Positions 16,637 through 26,387 are shown, counted from the first letter of the stretch. The stretch is DNA of 64,000 nt from Nitrospira lenta (GCF_900403705.1 NZ_OUNR01000020.1:62001-126000), one strand, 5' to 3'. The notes: generated by a model not told the origin, from the letters alone. Program-made: numbers and translations.

Positions 16637-17809
16637 CTAACGACGACGACCGCTCAATTCAAGGATGGTCACCATGCCGACTATGAGCCCGGCTTGGACG
16701 AGCAGCAGAACCGCCTCTTGAAGGCCGGCATGGCGGAGCGCCATGGCGGAAAGACCGAGACAGATCGTAAGCAGAAAAATCATAGCCACGCTGGCCTGCC
16801 GGGACCCCAACGCCCGCTCTAAGCGATGATGCAGATGGTCCTTCCCCACATAGTCCAGCCACTCTTTCACGGAATGCACCTTTCCAGTGACCACACGCTC
16901 CACGGTTATGTGGATCATGTCGTAGATGAGCACGCCGAAAATCAGCAGCGGATTGCTGAACGACACGATGGGACTATGGTTGGCCCAGTTGCCCTTGACG
17001 GCCAGGCACGCGAGCGTAAATCCGAGGAAGGTTGATCCGCCGTCGCCGAGAAAAATTTTGGCCGGCCGGCCGCCCCGAAAGTTGTACGGGAAGAAGCCGG
17101 CACAGGCGCCGATGATGGCCATCGCCAACCATCCTACACCGGGCTGGTCGGTTTCAAAGGCGACCATTCCCATAAACCCCGCCATCAACATGGCTAACCC
17201 GGAGGCCAGCCCGTCCATGCCGTCGAAGAAGTTAAAAGCGTTCGTAATCCCGACGATCCAGAGCAGAGTCAGCACCATGTTGGCTGCATCCCCGATGCCG
17301 CCTGCCGGAAAAAGCGTGAGCACTTTTCCGGAGACGATGACAATGCCGGCCGCCACGAGCTGCGCGACGAGTTTCAATGAGGCGGGCAATTCCCGGATAT
17401 CATCGATCACGCCGACGAGTAACAGCAGCGAGCCCGCCAGCATAATCGCTATCATCCAGTCAGGAAGAATTGAATTCATCAGCACGGATCCGACAAAGCC
17501 CGCATAGACCGCCACGCCGCCGAGCCGAGGCGTGGGCTGCACATGAATTTTGCGCTCTGTCGGGATATCTACAAGATTCCAGCGATGACTGATTTGCACC
17601 ATGATCGGGGTAAGGGCACAGCTTCCGAGAAACGCAAACAGCAAGACATACAGCCAGCGCACCCCCTCTAACTGAAACAGGTCGCGGACCGCAGGCACGG
17701 CCAGGGTCACCGCCCCGAATAACGCCGCCACCATCGTGGGCGTGAGCCATCGCCAAGAGCGCGGAGTCACGGCTATCGACAACTCGTTCTCGATTACTCG
17801 CGTCGCCAT
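16637..17809 (-). CDS. WecA/MraY-family undecaprenyl-phosphate sugar-1-phosphate transferase
   Basis: 390 aa from ATG 17809 (MATRVIENE), overlapping the aminotransferase gene by 16 bp; ATG 17830 is an alternative. About eleven membrane helices. Family motifs are [48 protein letters not shown] (Asp-rich Mg site) and [15 protein letters not shown]; the His-rich loop KDHLHHRL is near residue 335. Such enzymes attach the first sugar phosphate to undecaprenyl phosphate on the cytoplasmic face. In this context it is the likely initiator of the surface polysaccharide. The donor sugar (GlcNAc or another) is not readable. Confidence 0.9.
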   Translation of the reverse strand: MATRVIENELSIAVTPRSWRWLTPTMVAALFGAVTLAVPAVRDLFQLEGVRWLYVLLFAFLGSCALTPIMVQISHRWNLVDIPTERKIHVQPTPRLGGVAVYAGFVGSVLMNSILPDWMIAIMLAGSLLLLVGVIDDIRELPASLKLVAQLVAAGIVIVSGKVLTLFPAGGIGDAANMVLTLLWIVGITNAFNFFDGMDGLASGLAMLMAGFMGMVAFETDQPGVGWLAMAIIGACAGFFPYNFRGGRPAKIFLGDGGSTFLGFTLACLAVKGNWANHSPIVSFSNPLLIFGVLIYDMIHITVERVVTGKVHSVKEWLDYVGKDHLHHRLERALGSRQASVAMIFLLTICLGLSAMALRHAGLQEAVLLLVQAGLIVGMVTILELSGRRR

Positions 17810-18879
17810 TCGTCCCTCATTACCATACATACCTGGGCCGCTTCTTCGCCGGTCAGATCAGGATAGAGCGGGACAGAAAGAGCTTCCTCCTCCGCCGCCT
17901 CACTGGCCGGAAACCCGTCGAGACCGAGATAGCGATGCAGCGACCGAAACACCGGCTTCCGGCATTGCACGCCCTGTCGCTCCAATCGCCCCAGACATTC
18001 GCTCAGTTCATCCGAACCCGGTCGCGTCTTGGAGATCCGCACAACGAATCGATAATAGACGTGCGATCTGCCGCCCGGTACAACCGGCAGGATTGCGGAA
18101 CTGCCGGCCAGCGCTTCGCGATAGCTTTGAGCCAGACTCACCCGCCGGGCAAGCAATTCCGGAAGTCGATTCAATTGCGCCAACCCAACGGCCGCCTGCA
18201 AGTCCGTCATCTTGAGATTCGTCGCCTGGGGATTCAGCGAAGGAGCGCCGTCATACTCCCGCAACGCGCGCGCCCGCTCAAGCAAGACAGGATCGTTGGA
18301 GAGCACCATCCCCCCTTCGCCGGCGCACAATAACTTGTTTGCATAGAACGAACAGACGGTGAGCACCCCCACCGAGCCGACAGACCGCCCCTGCTCCATG
18401 GCACCCAACGTCTGCGCGCAATCCTCAATGAGCGGCACCCCCAACTGCGCAAGCGCCGTCAGGTCTGCAGGCAACCCAAACAGATGCGGCACAATGATCG
18501 CGCGAGTCTTGGACGTGATCGCCGCACGGGCCAGAGCGGCATCGATCTGAAACGTCTCCGGGTCAATATCCACCAGACGCGCCTGCGCACCCACACGCTG
18601 GACCGCTTGCCACGGCGCCGCACACACATAGCTGGGCAGCAGCACCTCATCGCCGGGGCCGATGTCCAACACGCGCAGCGCCACTTCCAGCGCCATCGTT
18701 CCCGAATTGACCGCCACGCCGCCGGCCACGCCGACATAGGCAGCCATGCCCCGCTCGAACTGCTCGACCACCGCGCCCTGCGCAAGATGGCCGGACTGCA
18801 GCACCGCGGTGACCGCACGGATGTCTTCCGGTTCGATGGACGGACGGGAGTGAGGAATCATGGTCGTCGTGATCGTCAT
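17794..18879 (-). CDS. DegT/DnrJ/EryC1/StrS-family PLP sugar aminotransferase
   Basis: 361 aa. The PLP lysine is Lys182 in SFYANKLLCAGEGGMV; Asp153 in IEDCAQTLGA contacts the pyridine nitrogen, and the N-terminal PHSRPSIEPEDI plus NSGTMALEVAL segment is typical. These enzymes transfer an amino group from glutamate to a keto sugar nucleotide. Its ATG overlaps the PIG-L deacetylase stop (ATGA). With the deacetylase and WbqC next to it, it suggests that an amino sugar is made or modified. Confidence 0.9.
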   Translation of the reverse strand: MTITTTMIPHSRPSIEPEDIRAVTAVLQSGHLAQGAVVEQFERGMAAYVGVAGGVAVNSGTMALEVALRVLDIGPGDEVLLPSYVCAAPWQAVQRVGAQARLVDIDPETFQIDAALARAAITSKTRAIIVPHLFGLPADLTALAQLGVPLIEDCAQTLGAMEQGRSVGSVGVLTVCSFYANKLLCAGEGGMVLSNDPVLLERARALREYDGAPSLNPQATNLKMTDLQAAVGLAQLNRLPELLARRVSLAQSYREALAGSSAILPVVPGGRSHVYYRFVVRISKTRPGSDELSECLGRLERQGVQCRKPVFRSLHRYLGLDGFPASEAAEEEALSVPLYPDLTGEEAAQVCMVMRDEWRRE

Positions 18880-19520
18880 GCTCCGATATTAATAAACAAT
18901 CGCAACGGAAGAAACCCTTCTGCGTTTTTCACCCGGCCCTGAATCCCGCGAAAATGCGCCGACGACCGGATCACATCCACGATGCTCAACGCTTCGATAT
19001 TCGTCTTCCTGACCTGCGACGCATGGGCCTCGATAGAGGCAATCTTTTCGTTGAGGACCTGATCGATATCGACAAAGACCGTAGGCGCAAAGTTCTGTGT
19101 CGTCGGACCTTCGTAGAACAGGACGTTCTTCGTGTAGCGCGTCGCCGAAATCGCCGCCATGGCCAGATGACGGTGGTCCTGGTGCGTGTCGTCGTGATAG
19201 TGCACGAAAATAAAATGCGGATCGACTTCCTTGACCACCGCTTCAATGGACTGAATCAGTTCCCGCCCCATCGGAATGGCAGTATCCTGATACCCGCCCC
19301 AGTAAATCCGCTCGACGCGAAGCTGCTTGGCCGCTTGCTCCTGTTCGAACTTCCGGAGCTCACCGGCGCCGCCCTGCTCTCCCTCGGTCATCACCATCAA
19401 GAACACCCGATGCCCGTTTTGCGCGTACTTGACCAACGCCCCGCCACACCCGGCTTCGATGTCGTCCGGATGGGCGCCGATCGCAAGAATCCTCATTGCC
19501 TCTGTGCCATCGAATGTCAT
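18876..19520 (-). CDS. PIG-L/LmbE-family N-deacetylase
   Basis: 214 aa. The zinc motif AHPDD is at residues 16-20 and the second metal site is in HYHDDTHQDHR. The family removes acetyl groups from N-acetylglucosamine-like substrates (PIG-L, MshB, BshB). The start at 19520 is chosen because GGAGG lies five bases before it; MRILAIG at 19496 is a fallback. Set between wbqC and the aminotransferase, it probably deacetylates a sugar or lipid-linked intermediate of the polysaccharide. Confidence 0.9.
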   Translation of the reverse strand: MTFDGTEAMRILAIGAHPDDIEAGCGGALVKYAQNGHRVFLMVMTEGEQGGAGELRKFEQEQAAKQLRVERIYWGGYQDTAIPMGRELIQSIEAVVKEVDPHFIFVHYHDDTHQDHRHLAMAAISATRYTKNVLFYEGPTTQNFAPTVFVDIDQVLNEKIASIEAHASQVRKTNIEALSIVDVIRSSAHFRGIQGRVKNAEGFLPLRLFINIGA

Positions 19521-19533
19521 ACCTGCCTCCTCA

Positions 19534-20250
19534 TCATGATCGCGATGACACCGTCGCCCGGTCTTCTCGAACCCGGCAACCGCGCACCTGCTTCAATGCA
19601 TCAGGCCCCACGCAAAACAATAGATCTATCGCCGATAGATTCGGCTCAAACGGCTCGTACATCTGACGGTACTCGGGATGGTGAAACTCTTGGATCTCCA
19701 ATTCCACACCGGAGGCTTCAAATCGTGGCTTATCCATATAGCCTTCTGCTCCTGGCCCCGCGAGATACTGCGTTGCGCCGACGGCCCGGCAGAGATCGAT
19801 GAGGCGATCCGTTGGCTCCTCGCGCGCGATCATCCCTGAGGCACACCGCACCGGCGTCGTGATGCCATAGGACTGGAGCAGCCACCGAATCACCGCCAGA
19901 TTCAAATCGGACAGCTTCGTCCAAGGCTGTGCATAGATCGCCCGCAACTCCGGCACATACCGATCGCGAAACGGCGCCCGCGCATAGTGCATCTCCAGCG
20001 CCCGCAGATGCTGCTCTCGCCATGCCGCCGTCGGATTGATCAGCACGTCCTGCACGCGCTGACCGAAACGGTGCAGCACCGGCACCGTCAGCCATTGCCA
20101 CCCGTCCGCCGTCCTGATGCGGTTCCGGTTCTGCCATTCGTTCTTCTTGAACTGGACGGTGTCCAGCACGATAAACAGATCGGCGCGATCAATCTTGTCG
20201 AGATACCCCAGCCACGGCAGAAACTGCGGTTGATGAATCGTGACACGCAT
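19534..20250 (-). CDS. WbqC-family protein
   Basis: 238 aa, full family length. It begins with the conserved block MRVTIHQPQFLPWLGYL, then DTVQFKKNEWQNRNRI and, later, ATQYLAGPGAEGYMD. WbqC-like proteins are found in O-antigen and antibiotic sugar loci and have been proposed to modify amino sugars; the exact reaction for this member is unknown. It is soluble with no signal peptide. It follows the PHP gene by 3 bp and precedes the deacetylase by 13 bp. Confidence 0.88.
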   Translation of the reverse strand: MRVTIHQPQFLPWLGYLDKIDRADLFIVLDTVQFKKNEWQNRNRIRTADGWQWLTVPVLHRFGQRVQDVLINPTAAWREQHLRALEMHYARAPFRDRYVPELRAIYAQPWTKLSDLNLAVIRWLLQSYGITTPVRCASGMIAREEPTDRLIDLCRAVGATQYLAGPGAEGYMDKPRFEASGVELEIQEFHHPEYRQMYEPFEPNLSAIDLLFCVGPDALKQVRGCRVREDRATVSSRS

Positions 20251-20253
20251 GGG

Positions 20254-21783
20254 CTACCCGCGTTCCTTCGTCTGGACATCCACATACAGGGGATTGGTCA
20301 ACAGCTCGCCGCTCTGGCCGACAACCTCCAGACGGTAATACGCGCCGCCGTCCGGCACCGGCTGCATATCCGCCAATTGATACTGCACGGGGGTCTCGGC
20401 CTTCGCGATGCCGATAATCTCGCCTGACCGGATCAAGCGCATGGTGACCGGATGAGACTTGCCGTCACGCGCAGAGAGCCGCACCATGGCGACCACGTGC
20501 GAGCCGGACGGCAGAGCCAGGTGATCTCCGATGCCGACGGTCGCCGGATCGCAGTCACAACCAAGGCTGAACTCGTCCACCGTCAACATCACCCGATGAT
20601 CCCCTTCGGCGACCGCATAAGCATGGCCGGACCTGATTGCCTCCAACACACCTGCAACCGATCGTTCTTGAGCAAAGACCGTCGTCACCACACGGTCGAG
20701 ATCCTTCCCCTTATCGGCCAACCCGTGAAAGGCGATCTCCCCGATCATCGTCGGCACAGCAGACTGTGCCGTCCCCTTGTGCGCCTGAATCACCTGATCC
20801 CAGAGCCCGCCTGCGGCCGTCGCCATCCTCGTATCCTGATAGAGGCCGCCGAATCCGGCATACCCGTTGGTCAAAGCCAGCGCTTCCGGATGGGCATCGG
20901 TCCTCACCGTCACGGTTCCCAAGGGACCGAAGGCATGCGCCTGTAGATCGCGCGCCTCCGTCATCGACCAGAACACAATCGCACCGCGTTGAGTCGCGAC
21001 ATCCACTAACGCCTGATACGGTCGATACCCCAGTTGTGAATCGTAGGAACTGAACGGCGGCGTTCCCAACGGCCAGGCATGCACCAGTGTGGCCACGGCC
21101 AGCACCAGACAGCATGCGGCGGCCGTTCGACGCGCCGCACTGACCGGCTCGCGCCAGCCTTTCACCGATTGCCGGCGGGGTTTCCATAAGAACAGCGCGG
21201 GAATGACCAAGAGCAGGGGCGCGGCATTCGCGAGACTGGCGCCATCCACCGTAAAGGAGGCCGGATTCCCGCGTGCCGGGAGCGCGCGATAATCCTCCGC
21301 CTTCGTCAGCCCCAACACCAAGAGATTGCGTTGCGCGTCATGCATCGTCAGATCGCCGCGCCACAGCGAACCGGTCCAATAATAAAACGGCGCAACCTCG
21401 ACTCCCGGCACGATCACCAGCCGAGGATGGCGCGCTTGCACCGTGTGGATCTCGTCAAGATAGCGCTCGACCCCATAGGACAGGATCGACGGAAAGCTGA
21501 CGGTCTTCTTCAGCAGCCCGGGAAGAGGCTGAAGGCCATACTCATACTCCAACGAGAAATTGTCGGAGAGCACAATCGCATCCAGCCCCTGTTGTTCCGC
21601 CCTGACCGCCAGGTCCTCCAGGCTCAACGTCCCGGTACTGGCCGTGCTATGCACATGAATGGCGACACGAAGCGGCACCCGCTGTTCCGCGGCCAATACC
21701 GTCGGCGACCAGGCCAGCCCCGACCACGCGAGGCCAATCCAGGCTGCGACACCGACCGCGGTTTGCCAGATGAAATTAGACAT
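20254..21783 (-). CDS. Membrane-anchored PHP-domain protein
   Basis: 509 aa from ATG 21783; the longer frame to 21870 runs into the neighbouring gene. Residues 1-32 form a signal peptide. A PHP-type phosphoesterase fold begins with HVHSTASTGTLSLEDL (His43, His45), AEQQGLDAIVLSDN (Asp74) and VPGVEV (126-130). It is interrupted by two membrane helices (about 184-200 and 220-238) joined by a basic loop, KPRRQSVKGWREPVSAARR. It resumes with QRGAIVFWSMTEAR and later HAYAVAEGDHRVML. By the positive-inside rule both halves face the periplasm. Activity (phosphoesterase on a glycan phosphate, or none) is open. It overlaps the 3' end of the broken glycosyltransferase by 8 bp. Confidence 0.78.
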   Translation of the reverse strand: MSNFIWQTAVGVAAWIGLAWSGLAWSPTVLAAEQRVPLRVAIHVHSTASTGTLSLEDLAVRAEQQGLDAIVLSDNFSLEYEYGLQPLPGLLKKTVSFPSILSYGVERYLDEIHTVQARHPRLVIVPGVEVAPFYYWTGSLWRGDLTMHDAQRNLLVLGLTKAEDYRALPARGNPASFTVDGASLANAAPLLLVIPALFLWKPRRQSVKGWREPVSAARRTAAACCLVLAVATLVHAWPLGTPPFSSYDSQLGYRPYQALVDVATQRGAIVFWSMTEARDLQAHAFGPLGTVTVRTDAHPEALALTNGYAGFGGLYQDTRMATAAGGLWDQVIQAHKGTAQSAVPTMIGEIAFHGLADKGKDLDRVVTTVFAQERSVAGVLEAIRSGHAYAVAEGDHRVMLTVDEFSLGCDCDPATVGIGDHLALPSGSHVVAMVRLSARDGKSHPVTMRLIRSGEIIGIAKAETPVQYQLADMQPVPDGGAYYRLEVVGQSGELLTNPLYVDVQTKERG

Positions 21784-22963
21784 GAGCCTGTACGGATCTC
21801 CGATAGACCGACTCAACCGCCTCAACCATGGCCTGCACTCCGAATGCCTGCCCAATCGCGCGCGAGGCATTCCGGCCGAGCCTGTCGGCCAATTGCGGAT
21901 CGCTCAGGATGCGGCGCAACGCCTCGCTCAATGCCCGGCTGTCCCCCGCTGCGACCAGCAACCCGTTCTCCTCATGTCACACGATCGCAGGAATCCCGCC
22001 GACCCGGCTCGCCACCACCGGCAGACCCGCTGCCATCGCTTCGATCAATGCGCGCCCCATTCCCTCGTTGAGCGAAGGGAATACGAAACAGTCCATCCCC
22101 GCCAAGCACCGCTCAATATCGTCTCGATGCCCGGCCAGATGGATGCGATCACGGAGGCCTAGCGAATCAGCTTGGGCAAGCAAGGCGTCCTGTTGCCCGC
22201 CGCTTCCCACGATCACCGCATGGAGCTGTGGAAACTCGTCTTTGAGATAGCCCACGGCCTCGACCAACACCCGATGGCCTTTGATATCCGTCAACCAACC
22301 GATCGATCCGACAATGGTCGCATCAGCAGGGCAATTGAACCCCGGTGGAATCTGCCGGCCTTCGACTCGCGCGCGGCGAAACCGCTCCACATCGATGCCG
22401 CTGGGAATCACGGCAAACCGGTCGGCACGGCCGACTCCCCGATTGAGATGATCGTCACGCTCCGCGCTCGTCAACGCCACCAGCACAGTCGTGATCCGAC
22501 ACAGGATGCGTTCAACCTGCACAAAGATCCTGGATTTCAAGGGACCGAAGTGGCCATAAAACACATGCCCGTGCGGCGTATGCACAATCATCGGAACCTG
22601 CGCGAACCAGGCGGCCACGCGACCGAGTACGCCGGCTTTCGACGTGTGGGTGTGCACGATCGCCGGACGTTTCGCTCGCAGGATCCCGACCAATGTCCAC
22701 AGGGCACAGAGATCCTTCCAGGGATTGATCGGGCGAACGAGCGCAGGCACGATGACGCAGGAGATCCCCTCCTTCTCCAAACGGCGACCATGTTCCTCTG
22801 TCGCCGCCATGCCGCCTTGCGCATCCCACGATCCGGGGTGGCCCGCAATCACCACCGGCTCATACTGCGTCCGATCATGCCCCAAGACTGTGAGCATGGT
22901 GTTTTGCGCCGATCCACCGCGATCGAGCCGCGTAATGATGTGAATCACCGTACGTGCCGCCAT
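21776..22963 (-). pseudogene. GT4 glycosyltransferase interrupted by an in-frame TGA
   Basis: The frame from ATG 22963 runs 328 codons to a TGA at 21979-21977 and then continues in the same frame to 21776, for 395 codons in total. The N-terminal part has a GT-B fold (IITRLDRGGSAQNTML, THTSKAGVLGR, HTPHGHVF) and the nucleotide-sugar site FVFPSLNEGMGRALIEAMAAGLPVV. The stop falls straight after GGIPAIV; the next codons give HEENGLLVAAGDSRAL, the expected GT4 continuation. The downstream piece supplies the final helices that pack back on the N-domain, so truncation probably inactivates the enzyme. It may be a true nonsense mutation, a sequencing error, or readthrough. Everything around it is intact and tightly packed. 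Confidence 0.88.
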
Positions 22964-22973
22964 AGAGATCCTG

Positions 22974-24200
22974 CTAGGCCGCCTTTCGTTCCGACGCCGG
23001 CTTTTTTGTGGAGAGCCGGATCAGATCCGCGCAATGCTGCACCCAGTTGTACCGGCGCTCCACCAGGCTGCGCCCTTTCCTCGACAACCGCTCCCGCTCC
23101 ACCGGCTCCTCGATGCGACTGAGCACCCGCGCCAACGCATCGGCAAATGAACGGCTATCCGTCCCGTTTGAAATCAGAATGGGATCGATCTGACCCAACA
23201 CTTCGGGAATCGCGCCGACCGGCGTGCCCACGACCGGCGTGCCGCAAGCCAGCGCCTCCACCGTCACAAGTCCGAACCCTTCGAGTTGAGCCGTCGGCAT
23301 CAGGACCAGATCCGCGGCCTGGTAATAGGCCACCAGCTGCTCCTCGGGAATAAACCCGGCCAGCCGAACAATCTGTTCCAATTGTCGCTGCCTGATCCCC
23401 GCTTCCAAACGAGCCCGTAGCGGCCCCGCGCCTCCGATCACCAAGAGACAGCGCCGACCGACGTGCCCCAACTCTGAAATGGCATCCAACAGCGTCTCCA
23501 ACCCCATCCGTGGAACCAGATTGCGGACGGTAAAGAGAATGGTCCGGTCCTCCGGTAACCCTAAACTTCGCCGCAACTCTCGTCGATTGCCAAACGGACG
23601 AAACAGTCCCGGATCCGCCGCCCCCGGTATCAACACAATCCGCTCGGGCGCAATACCATGCGTTATCATTACACGCTGCCGCATGAACTCACTCAAGACG
23701 ACAATCCGGTGGCAGCGACTCATCACCAGCCACTCAATGCTGCGGCGCGCCCAGGCATTCACATGCCGGCGCAGCCGCGATACCCACGAGGTCGCGGCCG
23801 CAGTACGCGTGAGGTATTCCTCATGCGCGAGAGAGTGGCAGACATACAGCCATTCGGCCGCCGCCTTCCGCCTGAGATACAGGGGACCAAGACCTGTGAG
23901 GGCTTGATGGATGATCGCCATGTCATAGGAAGACTTCGCGGTCACACGATCGAGCACGGACAGGGCTCCCTGCACCGTCGATCGCACAAAGCTCCACTCA
24001 CTCTTCTTCGATATAGGAAACCGCCACTCTTTCGCGCCGCCGATCGCGACCTCCATCGGCACAGTTTCGTCCGTCGCCCGCGTGAGGAGATCCACCTGAT
24101 GCCCCGCCGCAATAAAACCGACGGCCTGCTGCCGCAACACCCGCTCAGCGCCGCCGATGACCCGTTCGGCCGAGACTTCCGCTAAGAGCAGCACCTTCAC
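22974..24200 (-). CDS. GT4-family glycosyltransferase
   Basis: 408 aa GT-B enzyme. N-terminal GGAERVLRQQAVGFIAAGHQV and DMAIIHQAL; C-terminal domain VPRMGLETLLDAI, RLAGFIPEEQLVAYYQAAD, and the E-x7-E site MPTAQLEGFGLVTVEALACGTPVVGTPVGAIPEVL (quoted in pieces; Glu pair in EGFGLVTVE). It transfers a sugar from a nucleotide donor to the growing lipid-linked unit on the cytoplasmic side. The ATG overlaps the asnB stop. Donor and linkage cannot be inferred. Confidence 0.9.
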   Translation of the reverse strand: MKVLLLAEVSAERVIGGAERVLRQQAVGFIAAGHQVDLLTRATDETVPMEVAIGGAKEWRFPISKKSEWSFVRSTVQGALSVLDRVTAKSSYDMAIIHQALTGLGPLYLRRKAAAEWLYVCHSLAHEEYLTRTAAATSWVSRLRRHVNAWARRSIEWLVMSRCHRIVVLSEFMRQRVMITHGIAPERIVLIPGAADPGLFRPFGNRRELRRSLGLPEDRTILFTVRNLVPRMGLETLLDAISELGHVGRRCLLVIGGAGPLRARLEAGIRQRQLEQIVRLAGFIPEEQLVAYYQAADLVLMPTAQLEGFGLVTVEALACGTPVVGTPVGAIPEVLGQIDPILISNGTDSRSFADALARVLSRIEEPVERERLSRKGRSLVERRYNWVQHCADLIRLSTKKPASERKAA

Positions 24201-26125
24201 AAGACCTCCACGGCCAGCGCCGGTTCAACAACTGGCTGTGCGGCTTGTTCATGCCATAGCTCCAACACCATCAAGGCATAGAGTTGATCCGCGAAATTTC
24301 TTCGCCCACTCTGATGTTCCGCCATCAGCCACCGCACATACTCAGGCGTCACATAGCCACGCCGCCGAACGGCTGCGTCGGACAACAGATCCTGCGCCAT
24401 CTCACGTAGGTCTTCGCGCAACCAGCGGGCCAGCGGAATCATGAACCCCTGCTTGGGACCGCTCAGGATTGCCTCAGGTACAATCCCGCGCAAGGCGGAG
24501 CGCATGAACCCCTTCAGCTGCCGGCCCGGCAGTCGCAGCGATGGGGACACCCGCAACGCGCAGGCCAGCAGCTGGTGGTCGCAAAACGGGACGCGGAGCT
24601 CAAGCGAATGCGCCATACTCATCCGGTCACCCATACGCAGGAGATCATCGGGAAGATAGGTCTGCAGATCGAGGCCCATCGCGCGATCCATCGGATTGTT
24701 CGACGGCCATTGATCAAACAGCGCCAAGGGTCGGCTTGATGAATATCCGTGGGGCAAAGCGTCTCTCATCGCCCCGCTCCAGATGCCGGTCTCCCATTCG
24801 CCTGGAATGAACGTCGTCCACCGGCGATATTGCTCGGCCAGCGAGCGATGGCCATGCTCCACAAATCGCTTCACCCGCCCCATCTGATCGCGACCCGCTC
24901 CACTCTCACGACAGGCCCATGCGGCAGAAGAAGCCAGCCATGAGCGCACCGCGCGAGGAAGCGTCTGATAGTAAGACGCCAGGCGGATACCGAGGTACCG
25001 CGGGTAGCCGCCGAAGAGCTCATCGCCGCCGATGCCAGACAACGCCACGGTCACGGATCGGCGCGCCACTTCAGATACCAGATAGGTCGGAATCGCCGAC
25101 GAATCCGCGAACGGCTCCCCCATCCCCGCGACCACTCGCGGGAGAAGCCCACGGATATCAGGTTGTAAAATGGCTTCAGTGTGGTCGGTTCCAAAATGTG
25201 TCGCGAGGAGCCGGGCGTTGGCCAGCTCATTGTAGGACTGGTCCTCGGGATGCCCATACCCGATCGTAAAGGTCTTGACCGGGCCACGCTCCTGCATCAT
25301 GGCCAACAGGGCCGCCGAATCCACCCCGCCAGACAGAAACAATCCCACCGGCACATCGCTCACCAGATGCGTGTGGACCGTATCGCGGAAGATCTCGACA
25401 AACTGTTCCTTCGCCTCGTCGACCGTCGCCCACTGAGACGGCGACATGGATTCTTCAGGCCGATAGTAGCGGAAGACCTCGACAAGCCCCTGCCCGACTC
25501 GCAAGGCTTCGCCGGGCCTAAGTTGATACACGCCTTCGTAGATCGTGTCGGGTCCGGGAACGTACAGCGAGGTCAGATAGTCGGCAATGGCTTGCGGACG
25601 AATACGCGCATCGGGCAACGCTTCCAACAAGGATGGCAACTCGGACGAAAACAGCACGTCGGTGCCGGTCGATCCCGATCCGAGACGAGTGGCATAATAG
25701 AGTGGCTTGATCCCCAATCGATCCCGGACCAACAATGCTTCCTGCCGCTCCCGATCCCAGATCGCAAAGGCAAACATCCCTCTGAGGCGCGAAAGACCGT
25801 CGATGCCTTCCTGCTCATAGAGATGCACCAGCACTTCCGAGTCACAGCGGGAGGTAAACCGGTGACCGCGTTCGATGAGATCCTGACGCAAGGCCCGATG
25901 GTTATAGATTTCTCCGTTCAGCACCGCCCAGACCGAACCGTTTTCGTTCTGCACCGGTTGCTGTCCTCCGGCAGGATCGATGACGCGCAAGCGACGAGCC
26001 CCGAGCGTGACTCCGTACTCCCGATGCAGCCCCTGTTCGTCCGGCCCTCGATGGACCAGCCGACGGAGCATCCGGGAGACCAGCGTCTCTTCACTCGAAC
26101 CGATGATGCCGCAGATTCCACACAT
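24197..26125 (-). CDS. asnB: Glutamine-hydrolysing asparagine synthase-type amidotransferase
   Basis: 642 aa. The N-terminal glutaminase domain has the nucleophile Cys2 (MCGICGIIG) and FTSRCDSEVLVHLYEQEG. The C-terminal ATP-pyrophosphatase domain has SGGVDSAALLAMM and VALSGIGGDELFGGYPRY, where most AsnB proteins have SGDGGDE. AsnB-like enzymes are common inside exopolysaccharide loci, where they may amidate a sugar acid (uronamide) rather than free aspartate. Here it sits between a glycosyltransferase and a small membrane protein, so a role in glycan decoration is as likely as asparagine synthesis. Confidence 0.9.
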   Translation of the reverse strand: MCGICGIIGSSEETLVSRMLRRLVHRGPDEQGLHREYGVTLGARRLRVIDPAGGQQPVQNENGSVWAVLNGEIYNHRALRQDLIERGHRFTSRCDSEVLVHLYEQEGIDGLSRLRGMFAFAIWDRERQEALLVRDRLGIKPLYYATRLGSGSTGTDVLFSSELPSLLEALPDARIRPQAIADYLTSLYVPGPDTIYEGVYQLRPGEALRVGQGLVEVFRYYRPEESMSPSQWATVDEAKEQFVEIFRDTVHTHLVSDVPVGLFLSGGVDSAALLAMMQERGPVKTFTIGYGHPEDQSYNELANARLLATHFGTDHTEAILQPDIRGLLPRVVAGMGEPFADSSAIPTYLVSEVARRSVTVALSGIGGDELFGGYPRYLGIRLASYYQTLPRAVRSWLASSAAWACRESGAGRDQMGRVKRFVEHGHRSLAEQYRRWTTFIPGEWETGIWSGAMRDALPHGYSSSRPLALFDQWPSNNPMDRAMGLDLQTYLPDDLLRMGDRMSMAHSLELRVPFCDHQLLACALRVSPSLRLPGRQLKGFMRSALRGIVPEAILSGPKQGFMIPLARWLREDLREMAQDLLSDAAVRRRGYVTPEYVRWLMAEHQSGRRNFADQLYALMVLELWHEQAAQPVVEPALAVEVL

Positions 26126-26129
26126 CTGG

Positions 26130-26387
26130 TTATTTGTCTTTCCCTTCGATCATCGCCCGCTCGTGCCGCTCTAACTCCTCTCGCTCCCGTTCATGCCGGG
26201 GCGAAACTGCTTGCGGCGGAACATCGACCGGTTCATACCGCATAAACTTGGCATCCCCAACGGATGTCAACAACGAGCGAACACCGAGCGCCGCGACTGC
26301 ACCAAGGAGACACACGATCACCACGCCACCCCAAAACCCGATCCGCTGCTTCCATCGACGGCGGCTCTGCCAGCTGATCGGGCTCAC
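26130..26387 (-). CDS. Small single-pass membrane protein of unknown function
   Basis: 85 aa with a GTG start. A basic N-terminus (SRRRWKQR) precedes one membrane helix (about residues 18-40) and an outward, highly charged tail with a helical ERERxELERHERAMIEG segment. The stop lies 4 bp before asnB. It may be an accessory subunit of the biosynthesis complex; no family is recognised. The 76 bp between it and the upstream methyltransferase show nothing else. Confidence 0.6.
   Translation of the reverse strand: MSPISWQSRRRWKQRIGFWGGVVIVCLLGAVAALGVRSLLTSVGDAKFMRYEPVDVPPQAVSPRHEREREELERHERAMIEGKDK

Noticed and set aside
21977-21979. TGA as a selenocysteine codon
   Set aside because: The position in GT4 enzymes is a variable, non-catalytic residue, and no obvious SECIS-like stem follows the TGA.
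25181-26245. 354-codon plus-strand open frame
   Set aside because: Antisense to asnB with no family motifs.
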